From the NCBI GenBank assembly GCA_001823925.1, contig MHWB01000009.1:89086-149464 (forward strand): a DNA stretch of 60,379 nt, given 5' to 3'. Under the pieces are notes generated by a model, which had not been told where the DNA came from, ran no database searches, and saw nothing but the letters and a program-made list of their open reading frames with translations. Source of the DNA: Candidatus Zambryskibacteria bacterium RIFCSPLOWO2_01_FULL_39_39. GTDB lineage: Bacteria > Patescibacteriota > Minisyncoccia > Phycocordibacterales > WO2-35-19. Below, one piece after another: positions 26,912 to 37,000 of the stretch. The position numbers and the translations under genes were made by a program. Position 1 is the stretch's first letter; each line of letters opens with the position of its first letter.

Positions 26912-27946
26912 TTACGGTCCACCAGCCTCATCAAACTCTAGGATCACACTATCGGTTGTATCGTACATAATAGTCGTTGAGGCATCAATTTGTTTAAGTT
27001 TAAACTTATTGTCAAATATCACGGCAGTTTCAACTATTATATTACCCTTAGTTACCGGAGTCTCTACTCCACAACTACCGCCAGAACAAACCCATAAATT
27101 TTCATCATTACCCCTCAAGTTACCTCCAGTTGAAGAAAGTCTGACATCACCAGCAGAATCAGCATAAAATTCACCATAGACAGCACCAGTCTGACTCAAT
27201 CTTAATTGGGGAACGCTGTTTACATCTAAGAGGTTTAACTTTCTATTTGGCGTTGTGGTGCCAACTCCTACATAACCACTACTATTGACTACGAAAAGAT
27301 TTGCTCCTGTTGAATCCTGAATCTGGAATAAATCTGCAATTTGACTAAGTGCTGCGCGGATAGTGAGTCCAATTGATTGTGTTGAAGTGGCTTCAATAGA
27401 AACTACTGAGGCACCCAATGGAGTAGTTGTCCCAAAAGAAGATTGGCCAGTACCGCTTACTGCGCCACTTAATCTTGCAAAAGGTGCAGCACTTATCCTC
27501 TGTCTTGGGGAAAGAGTTTGGAAAGACGCATCATCGGAGGATACTTCAATTTGTAAGTAGATATCGCTTGATGTATTAAAATTATAATCAAGAGTATGGG
27601 GAAAACCATTTGCGGTATCGCCAATATTTACATTAAATACTCCTTGGCGAACAGAAGTAGCAAATGAGGAAGGGTCAGTTGTGGGCCAGAGACGATTGGT
27701 GCCAGAGGTGCCACCAGTTGCCACATTCCAAATAGAAAATTTAAAATAATAAGTTGTTCCAGCAGAGCTCCCCAATAGATCGCCACTAGCATCTGCCAGT
27801 CGCCCTTGATAACTTATAATAGACGGTATGCCCACAGCCGCCAAAGCGGTATTTATACTATTGAAAAAGAAAAATAGAAGTAAAAACAATAAACAAAGAA
27901 TTTTTTTAATATTTGAACCCATTAGATTCAATTTTACCATATCCAA
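26912..27946 (-). CDS. Secreted tail-fibre-like surface protein
   Basis: Hydrophobic signal; ISYQGRLADASGDLL; GYVGVGTTTPNRKLNLLDVNSVPQLRLSQTG; start codon uncertain (TTG/ATG). Confidence 0.65.
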   Translation of the reverse strand: MDMVKLNLMGSNIKKILCLLFLLLFFFFNSINTALAAVGIPSIISYQGRLADASGDLLGSSAGTTYYFKFSIWNVATGGTSGTNRLWPTTDPSSFATSVRQGVFNVNIGDTANGFPHTLDYNFNTSSDIYLQIEVSSDDASFQTLSPRQRISAAPFARLSGAVSGTGQSSFGTTTPLGASVVSIEATSTQSIGLTIRAALSQIADLFQIQDSTGANLFVVNSSGYVGVGTTTPNRKLNLLDVNSVPQLRLSQTGAVYGEFYADSAGDVRLSSTGGNLRGNDENLWVCSGGSCGVETPVTKGNIIVETAVIFDNKFKLKQIDASTTIMYDTTDSVILEFDEAGGP

Positions 27947-27982
27947 AACTAGTCTATACAGACTTTGTGTATAAACAATAGT

Positions 27983-29764
27983 CTAATTTTTCTTGCCAGA
28001 TTTCACTCGCTCAAGTTCGGTCAGGAGTTTTTTGCGAAGGCGCGTAGATTTGGGAGTGATTTCTAGATATTCATTTTCGGCCATGATTTCTAAGCCACTT
28101 TCAATAGTGATGGGGGTCGGCGGTGCCAGATATATTTTGTCATCTGAGCCTGAAGCGCGCATGTTGGTGAGTTGTTTCCCTTTTGTTGGATTTACGCTCA
28201 TATCATCCCCCTTGGAAGTGTTGCCGATGACCATACCTTCGTAAACTTCGGTAGTAGGTCCTATATATAAAGTGCCCCTAGTTTGTAAGTTGTCTAAAGC
28301 AAAAGCCAAAGCCTTACCAGAGAGCATTGAGACCATAGAACCGGTCGGTTTCTTTTGTATTTCTCCGGCCATAGGTCTGAAGCCGATCACTCTGCTAGCA
28401 AAGACACCTTCACCTTTGGTATCAATTACAAATTGATTGCGGTAACCCAAAAGACCTCGAGTGGGTCCTTCAAAAACAAAGCGCAAGTGGCCTTCGTGAG
28501 ATTTGCTACTAGTCATCACTGCTCCCCTCTTACCTAGTTTTTCTATAACTACTCCCTGCATTTCTGCGGGAACGTCAATAGTAATTTCCTCAAATGGTTC
28601 ATTTTTGTGGCCGTCTATTTCTTTTATAATGACTTGGGGTTGGGAGACTTGCAATTCAAATCCTTCGCGACGCATATTTTCTAAAAGGATGGCGATATGG
28701 AGTTCTCCTCTACCACAAACTTCCATATTATCCCCCTCCAAATCAACTTTTAGTCCCACGTTTACTTCCAATTCTTTTATCAAGCGGTCTCTGATTTGCC
28801 TTCCGGTCACAAATTTACCTTCTTTGCCGGCAAAAGGAGAATTATTTACCAAAAAATTCAAGGCAATGGTTGGTTCGTCTACTTTTATAATAGGTAAGCC
28901 TTCTGTTTCTTCGCTGTCTGTCACGGTATCTCCGATATATATGTCTGGCAAGCCGGCGATCATCACTATATCTCCAGCTTCTGCTTCTTTTATTTCTTTT
29001 CTACTGATTCCTTCAAATGAAAATATTTTAGTTATTTTACCTTCTTCTGTGCCACCAGAAGTCTTCTTTACAAAAACTTTCTGACCATCTTTCAATGTCC
29101 CTTCATAAATTCTTGCAATCGCCATTCTGCCCAAAAAATTATCATAAGCCAAATTAAAAGGCTGGGCTTTGAGAGGCGCCTCTTTATTGTTTTTTGCTTT
29201 TGGCACTTTTTCTAAAATAGTATCAAGTAAAGGTTTTAAATCCTCGCTCTGGTCACCCAAATTTTTCATAGCTACCCCGTTTTTGGCTATCGCATAGACA
29301 GTAGTAAAATCAAGCTGTTCCTCACTTGCGCCTAAGTCAAAAAATAATTCAAATATTTCATCGTGGGCTCTCTTGGGGTCGGCGGCTTTTTTGTCTATTT
29401 TGTTTAAAACTACGATTGGTTTGTGGCCAATTTCTAATGATTTTTTCAAAACAAAACGGGTTTGGGGCATAGGCCCCTCTTGAGCGTCTACTACTAAAAG
29501 CACGCAATCAATAGAACGAAGGATGCGCTCTACTTCCGAACCAAAGTCAGCGTGCCCGGGAGTATCTACCAGATTTATTTTTGTATCTTTATATATGACA
29601 CTGGCATTTTTTGAATAAATAGTAATGCCACGCTCTTTTTCGAGCGCGTTTGAATCCATAGAAACCCCCTCTTCTTCAAAGCCTGTTTGCCTTAGTATGG
29701 CATCAGTCAAGGCTGTTTTACCATGGTCTACGTGGGCTATGATCGCTACATTTCTTATTTCCAT
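27983..29764 (-). CDS. typA: Translational GTPase TypA/BipA
   Basis: IAHVDHGKTALTDAIL; DTPGHADFGSEVERIL; NKIDKKAADP; full-length elongation-factor-like architecture. Confidence 0.97.
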   Translation of the reverse strand: MEIRNVAIIAHVDHGKTALTDAILRQTGFEEEGVSMDSNALEKERGITIYSKNASVIYKDTKINLVDTPGHADFGSEVERILRSIDCVLLVVDAQEGPMPQTRFVLKKSLEIGHKPIVVLNKIDKKAADPKRAHDEIFELFFDLGASEEQLDFTTVYAIAKNGVAMKNLGDQSEDLKPLLDTILEKVPKAKNNKEAPLKAQPFNLAYDNFLGRMAIARIYEGTLKDGQKVFVKKTSGGTEEGKITKIFSFEGISRKEIKEAEAGDIVMIAGLPDIYIGDTVTDSEETEGLPIIKVDEPTIALNFLVNNSPFAGKEGKFVTGRQIRDRLIKELEVNVGLKVDLEGDNMEVCGRGELHIAILLENMRREGFELQVSQPQVIIKEIDGHKNEPFEEITIDVPAEMQGVVIEKLGKRGAVMTSSKSHEGHLRFVFEGPTRGLLGYRNQFVIDTKGEGVFASRVIGFRPMAGEIQKKPTGSMVSMLSGKALAFALDNLQTRGTLYIGPTTEVYEGMVIGNTSKGDDMSVNPTKGKQLTNMRASGSDDKIYLAPPTPITIESGLEIMAENEYLEITPKSTRLRKKLLTELERVKSGKKN

Positions 29765-29850
29765 CCCTATTTAATTAATTGAAAAATAAAATCCCGCCTA
29801 GGGAAGTTATCCCCAGTATACATTATTTAATCAAACAAAACAAATAAGAC

Positions 29851-30105
29851 TTAAGAAAGGTGCTTGGAGATGTGTCCGGCCATCTTCATCATGTGGACAG
29901 TCTTTTCGCCACCAAATACTTTCAAAAGTTTTTCATCAGACATAATCATTTTCTTGTCGCTTGGGTTTTGAAGGTTATTAGCCTTGATATACACCCATAT
30001 TTTAGAAACTACTTCTGATCTGGGCATTGGACCATTACCTACTACCGCTGCTAGCTCTGGGCTAACTGTCATCGGCTTCATAAAAGCTGAATTTGTTTTT
30101 GCCAT
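29851..30105 (-). CDS. SWIB/MDM2-domain protein
   Basis: MTVSPELAAVVGNGPMPRSEVVSKIWVYIKANNLQNPSDKKMIMSDEKLLKVFG. Confidence 0.9.
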   Translation of the reverse strand: MAKTNSAFMKPMTVSPELAAVVGNGPMPRSEVVSKIWVYIKANNLQNPSDKKMIMSDEKLLKVFGGEKTVHMMKMAGHISKHLS

Positions 30106-30191
30106 GTTTTTTACTTATCTCGAGTTTATCGAGAGATTATTAATAAGGACACTACAATCATAACACTAAATTAAAATAGTAGCTACAAACG

Positions 30192-30225
30192 AAAGTCGCC
30201 CCGATGGGTATCGGGGCGACTTTTT
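30192..30225. terminator. GC-rich hairpin downstream of csp gene
   Basis: aaagtcgccccgatgggtatcggggcgacttttt. Confidence 0.85.
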
Positions 30226-30229
30226 GAAA

Positions 30230-30439
30230 TTAGGCGCGTGCTACGTTTGTAGCAGAAGGGCCTTTGCCCCCCTCTTCACCCGGTGTGATATCAAAGGTGA
30301 CCGCATCACCCTCTTCCAATTCTTCAAGTGTGACGCCGACGAGAGCGCTTTGATGAAAAAATACATCTTTTTCACCACCCTGAGGAGAGATAAATCCAAA
30401 CGTTTTCCCTTCCATAGGTTTTTTTATTGTTCCTGTCAT
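30230..30439 (-). CDS. Cold-shock-domain protein
   Basis: KTFGFISPQGGEKDVFFHQSAL (RNP motifs). Confidence 0.93.
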   Translation of the reverse strand: MTGTIKKPMEGKTFGFISPQGGEKDVFFHQSALVGVTLEELEEGDAVTFDITPGEEGGKGPSATNVARA

Positions 30440-30574
30440 GAAGTTATTTTTTGTTTATTTTATTTAATGTATAGATAAAAACTCGACTTTATTTTTGTCT
30501 TCTTCGTATACTCTCTTATGGTATCTTATAAATTATCACTTAGCAAGTATGGCTAAGTAAGGATTTTACCATAC

Positions 30575-30979
30575 CTACATCTTCTTTGAATTTAGAGCTA
30601 ATTCTAAGTTCTCAATAACCTCACTAGGAGAAACAAGAGCTTTAGTCAAATATCTAAAAGCTCCTAAACGTATGCCCTTTTCAACATCTTCAATCCGACC
30701 CAAATTTGATAAGATCACTACGGGTATATTTTTAAGATTAGTGTCTCCTTTGATTTTTTCAAGTATGGCAAAACCGTCCATACCTCCCGGTAACAAAAGA
30801 TCTAAAATTATCAAATCTGGTTTGTCTTTTTCTAATGCAGACATGGCCTGCTCGCCATTTATGGCGTTCATCAAGACGCAGCCGAGACCTCCCAGTTTCA
30901 TAGAAATCATATTTGCAAAAAACATATCATCTTCAACAAAAAGGATTTTTTTACTAGCTAAGGTATTTTTATTAGTCAT
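30575..30979 (-). CDS. Single-domain response regulator receiver
   Basis: KILFVEDDMFFANMI; PDLIILDLLLPGGMDG; PVVILSN. Confidence 0.93.
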   Translation of the reverse strand: MTNKNTLASKKILFVEDDMFFANMISMKLGGLGCVLMNAINGEQAMSALEKDKPDLIILDLLLPGGMDGFAILEKIKGDTNLKNIPVVILSNLGRIEDVEKGIRLGAFRYLTKALVSPSEVIENLELALNSKKM

Positions 30980-31016
30980 AATTTTATATTTAGATTAGTT
31001 TAGCATATTTACTGTA

Positions 31017-34000
31017 CTATTGGCCACTTCCCATTTCTCCGACAGATATTTCTGATATATCTATCTCTTTATTTACAACACCAATTTTACCAACTTTTAC
31101 GTGGGTTTTATATATTTCTAAACCAGATTTTGAATTCCTAACAGAGAGTATATATTTACCGGGGAGAGTTTTTAGAAAATATCTACCATTATCTGAAATA
31201 ACAGCATGTGACACTACTACATTAGAGAGCCCTTCATAATATAGAACTATAGAAATATCCCTATTTTTATCGTCCTTTACCCTACCCCATAGTTTGCCTT
31301 GAGGTATGGCCCGGGAAACAAACATCATAATTATAGTCAGAGCAAGGGAGATCGTTGTAATTAAAGAAGTATTAAATATAAATAGATATAGAACAACAGC
31401 TGTTAAGGAAAGTGAGAGAACTTTGAATATATAAGAAAGAATGTAATCAACCCTTGGGTGTATATGGACTGTTTTAAACTCCTGATTCCAGTCATAGAAC
31501 ATTCTGTCCATAGGTATATTGGGAGTTATGAGGTCATCTACTTTTTCTATATTTATAACTTCTCCATGATAGACGTTGTTAAACAAACCATCAGAATCAC
31601 CAAGGATCTTATTAGATGGGAATAAGTAATGGGTTTTCTTGGCATCAATTCTAAACTGTCCCATATAATTCATAAAACCATATCTTCCGTAAAGATCTGT
31701 TACTGCCGTCTCAACAATCTTATCTGTATGTATGTTGATAAGTGTTACTATTGCTGGATCTATCGGTTGTTTGTTTTCACTGTCATAAACCATACCCCAA
31801 TATCTTCTCTTTGTTCTTAGATGAGACCATGTAAGAAAATTATTGAAAACGGATAGTACGCCCGCGTATAAATCAAAGAAATTTCTTATTGCAAAAGGAG
31901 AAAGCATATTCCTTAATACTGTTAGGATTGGTATTGCAACAGCACCTGAAATAATTGCTACCATATCAGGATTTGATTTTATTAGACCAACCAAAGACTC
32001 TAAAAGAGCGAGTAATATTCGCAAAATAGAGAAGATCTGTGGCAATAGGGATGTTAGAACATTAAATATTTTATTTTCTGAAAGATCTGCAAATATGCTA
32101 GATGCAATATAGCTTGTATGATCTACAAAAGGAATCACAACATCAGCAATAACTCTGTCTATTGTACCCTCTCCATTTTGAGCCCCACCTGGAGGGTTAT
32201 TTGATATAGGTGGAGTAGTAGTACTTAATATAGGGGGGGTGGAAGTTGCTACTGGTGGAGTAGTTGGGGGCGTAGAAGTTGATATGGGAGGGGGTGGAGC
32301 TGGGTCACTACCCACAACAACAAACATTTGCGAAGTAGATACCAAACTTCCGTTTGTAGCAATTAAGGTAACAGTATATATTCCACTCTGTGTGTAGAGA
32401 CAGGTATTCCTTGCTATGTATGTAGTCCTCGTAGTCTTCTTATACTCTCTATCTACAATACCGGAGGAATCACAACTTATATTATAACTATACCAACCTT
32501 CTACATTACCAAACGATTCAATACGAAAACTAACCGTTGAATCAATAGGCGCATACAAATTAGTAGTCCAATTTTTTCTGTCCAAAGATCCTGCTATAGT
32601 AGATTCAAATTGTGGATTTTCTACAATTATACGAGCTCTGGATGTGGCTATAAAATCAGATGAGCTAGCTCTCACAAACACAACGTACTCTCCCGGTATG
32701 GTAAAATTGTGTACTGAAGTTGTTATCGTTTTAACATTTGAAGACAGGAGATCATCAAAAATGCCGTCACTATCCCAATCAATTTGATAATCTATTTTAC
32801 TCTTTATAGAAGTCTCTGTATTTATCCTAAGTTTAAAGTCTGTAAGAGTATTACCGTAAGATATTGGTAGGAAATCTCCCCCATCAGATGAGACGGTAGC
32901 TGTAATTTTTAAAGATTCTATTGTCCCACCACCATTACCAGGAGGAGAAGTGGGGGGATTACTATTCCCAGGATTGGTTGATGGAGGAATAATAGGAGGA
33001 GGTTTTACTGTGGTAGTTTGTAAAATAATACTATCCGATACTTTGCTTAGAGTCTTATCTTTATTATCCAGATATTTAACGTATACAAAATACTCTCCGT
33101 TTGGGCAAGAAGAGAGACTACACAAGACCCAGTCAAATATTGGTGTTATTGGAATACTAACAAAACTAGAGAAATCGGAAGTATTAGAAACTAGAAAAGT
33201 TACCGCATTACTTTGAGGAGGGTACTTAAGATTAAGTATCACATCTTTTGTGTTTGTATAAAATTCTCCGTTATTTATAAGTACTGAAAATAAATCAGAA
33301 ATACCTCCTCTACCATTACCACTACTACTTCCGCCACCAGAATTACCACCACCACTATCACTCGGAGAAGAAGGACTCAAGGTAGATCCCGATACCGAAC
33401 TGGTAGTAGCAGAGTTTCCATAAACATCATAGACGCCGACTTCAAAAGTATAAGATGTTCCGTTACTCAATCCTGTTGAAGTGGCGTAAGTTGAAGAAGT
33501 GGCAGTAAAATATACATCGGTAGTTATATTATGAAAAACATATGGCAGTGTGGCTAAAGCCGTATCATCAGAAGCTCCAGAAATTTTAACAGTAAGGGCA
33601 TCTAATTGAGTATCGGTTATAGTGACACTTCCAGCCGTTGGAGCATTGGTTTCAAATCTCCAATTTGTGTTTCCCCCACCATCGGTAGAATTAGTACCCG
33701 CAGCTTCTATAACTGTAGCATTAGAGTTATAGGAATCATTTACATCAAGATAAGAAATACTTCTGGTGCTCTGTGGATCTATATACCAAGGTGACCCGTT
33801 TGTAGAACTTTGTAGTGTAAGCACATTTCCTGATGCACCACGTAATGTCATTGTTCCAGCTATGGTTGTGGTTGCCCCAGCTTCAAAGGTAAGGGTATCG
33901 GTGGAAGTGATTACTTTGTATAAATTATTAAATGTTGTGGAATCATTGACCGCCTGACTTGCGCCATTCAAATGCACCGTACCTGAATTATGGGTAAAAG

Positions 34001-37000
34001 TACCTGCCGTACGAGTGATATTGCCGGCAATTGTTGTTGTTGCTCCAGCGGCAGTAAAGGTTCCATCAGACTGGATAAAGCTACCACCGATAGTTAGAGG
34101 GCCCGATGTTGCAGTAAATGAACCAGAACCTGTTATATATAGATTGCGGTAAGTGTATCCTTTAATAGTATAACTACTACTTCCTGTGTACTCTACCGTA
34201 GAGCTTCCGGTAAGAGTCGGGTAGCCAGAGTTTATAGTAAGAGTCTCTCCTCCTTGGAATTTAAAAGTACCTCCATCTTGTACAGGGAACGTTCCTGATG
34301 AGCCATTAACCGTTAGAGTATTTCCATTGATATTAAAAGTGCCTTCTTGAATAGTTAGATCTTGAGAAGCAGCATCCATTGTAAGAGTAGAAGCAAGTTG
34401 TACTTCCCCGCCGGATTTATTGATTGTTATATCTGCGTTATAACTTCCGGTGGCACCGGTTAGGTTAAAAGTTTGAGTATCGCTACCGCGAAATACTAAA
34501 GCGGTAGTTTCTGTTGTTGAGACAGTTACATCACCATAAGCTTCAGTGGTACCGCCAGCAACAACAGCACTAAAAGTAATATCACCCAAAGCAGTTATGG
34601 TGTCGCTAGAAGTAATTGTTCTACTATAGGTTGCACTACTAAAAGTAATATTATGAAAGTTTTGGCTTACATTTACATCAATAGTGGTTCCACTATTTGT
34701 TCCCTGGAAGACAGTAGTTGATGCAGAATTGTATGTACCTCCGGTCACAGAAAAGCTTCCAGAATAGTTTGTAGTATTAGTACTTCCATTGAAAGTGCCT
34801 CCAGTCATTACAAAAACATTATTGGAGTTTGGAGGATTATATGCACCGAATTCCCAATCTCCTTGGTTGAAAGTACCTGCGGCTTGATACCAGCCAGATG
34901 CTCCAATCCTAACGTTATACCCTCCAGCATTAGAGATGGGTATTGTGCCTGAGAAAGCAGCTGTAGTTGTTACTCCGTTAAGCATGCTTGTAGCGTTAAA
35001 TAAAATTGTGTCAGAGGCATCAAATGAACTATTGAGCCTTAGGTTTATGCCTGTACCGCCATTAAGATTATAAGTCTGATTTACAGCATCATCACCAAAA
35101 TCTAAAACTGCCGTACCACCATTAAATGTAGAATATTGGTAAATATTTCCCCGAGCGTCTATGGTACCCGTAGTTAGTGCCCCATCTACAAGAAGGAGGT
35201 TTCCGGTTACTATCAATGTATCACCAGAAGCTATAATACGCGTATATGGATCACCGGAATTACCAAAGGTTACATTATGGAATGTTTGGGTTGTCGGGAC
35301 ATCTATATTTGTAGTTGCACCATTTGAAGCGCGGAACAGTGTCGTGGAGGCTTGATTAAATGTACCACCAGAAATCGTGAAGTTACCAGAAAAAGATGTT
35401 GTAGCGGTACTACCAATAAAAGTACCTCCACTTAAGACAAAAGGGTTATCTGCATTTACTAAATTATACGAACCAAATTCCCACGGACCTTGCGTGAATG
35501 TACCCGCTGCCTGGTACCAGCCTCCAGCAGTAAAAGCCACTGTATAATTTCCAGGATTAGAAATTGGTATATTTCCTACGAAAGAAGAAGTTGTAGTAGC
35601 GCCATATAGAGTACTTGCGGCATTAAATAATATAGTATCAGAGGCATCAAATGAGCTGTTGAGTCTTAAAATAAGACCTAAACCACCATTTAATTCGTAA
35701 TTCTGATTTACAGCATCATCACCAAAATCTAAAACTGCCGTACCTCCGTCAAAGGTTGAAGCTTGGTATATATTTTCTCTAGCATCTATGGTGCCGGTGG
35801 AGAGGCCACCGTTTGTTAAATATAAATCTCTAGTTGCAATCAAAGTATCGCCGGAAGTAATGGTGCGAGTATAACCATTGGAATCGTTAAACTCTAATCT
35901 TTCAAAAGTTTGGCTAACATTTATGTTCATAGTAGTACCCGCAGATGCTCCCAAAAATACAGTACTTGAAGCGGCGGTAAATGTTCCTCCGGAAATTGTA
36001 AACCAACCTGTAAAAGTTGTGGTTGCTGTACTTCCTGTAAATGTTCCTCCCGTCAATGTAAAAACACTGTTACCATTAGGTACATTAAGAACTCCAAATT
36101 CCCAAGGCCCTTGTGTAAATGTACCCGCTGCCTGGTACCAGCCAGAAGAAGCGATAGAAACATTATAATTACTCGGATTGGAAATAGGTATTGTCCCCAC
36201 AAATGCTGCGGTTGTAGTGACCCCATAGAGTGTACTCGCAGAATTGAATAGAATCGTATCAGAAGCATCCGAAGCGCTGTTGAGCCTTAAGTTTAAACCA
36301 ACCCCACCGTTTAGATTATAAGTTTGACCAACACCATCATCACCAAAGTCTAAAACTGCCGTACCTCCGTCAAAGGTTGAAGCTTGGTATATATTTTCTC
36401 TAGCATCTATGGTGCCAGTACTCAAACCACCGTCTGTTAGATATAAATCACGCGTCACAACAAAAGTATCACCGGAAGTAATGGTCCAAGTGTAATTACC
36501 AACCGAACTATTGAAATCCACTTTTTCAAAAGTTTGACTAGAATTTATATTAATTGTTCGAGGTGCCGGAAGTGCGCCGAACACAGTTGTTGAAGCTGCA
36601 GTGAAAGTACCACCAGAGATTGTAAATGTATTTCTAAATGTGGTGGTACTCATGCCACCAATAAAAGTTCCACCCGCTTGAGAAAAAGTACCGTTTACAG
36701 TAAATGTATTTCCATCTGATTGGGTAATTGTGCCTGCATATGTAGATGCTATCGTCAGACCAGCAATCGTGGTGTCTGCAGCTATTGTTGGACTACAATT
36801 TGAAACGCATGTATTATCAAAAGTTACAGTATCAGCCGATGTTGGTTCAATATCTGAACTCCAATTTGCGTCAGTTGACCATAAAGCATCTACCCCACCC
36901 CCATCCCAAGTGTAAGCCGCATTAAAGGCTTCAGCTTGTGTATCTCCAAATTGAAAAAGAAGGTGGTGACTTCCCGCCTTTAAAGTAAGGTGTGAGACTC

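Noticed and set aside
6618-27946. Prophage
   Set aside because: Fibre-like and decoration-like proteins are present but no terminase, portal, capsid, integrase or lysis genes were recognised; better read as a surface-structure locus.
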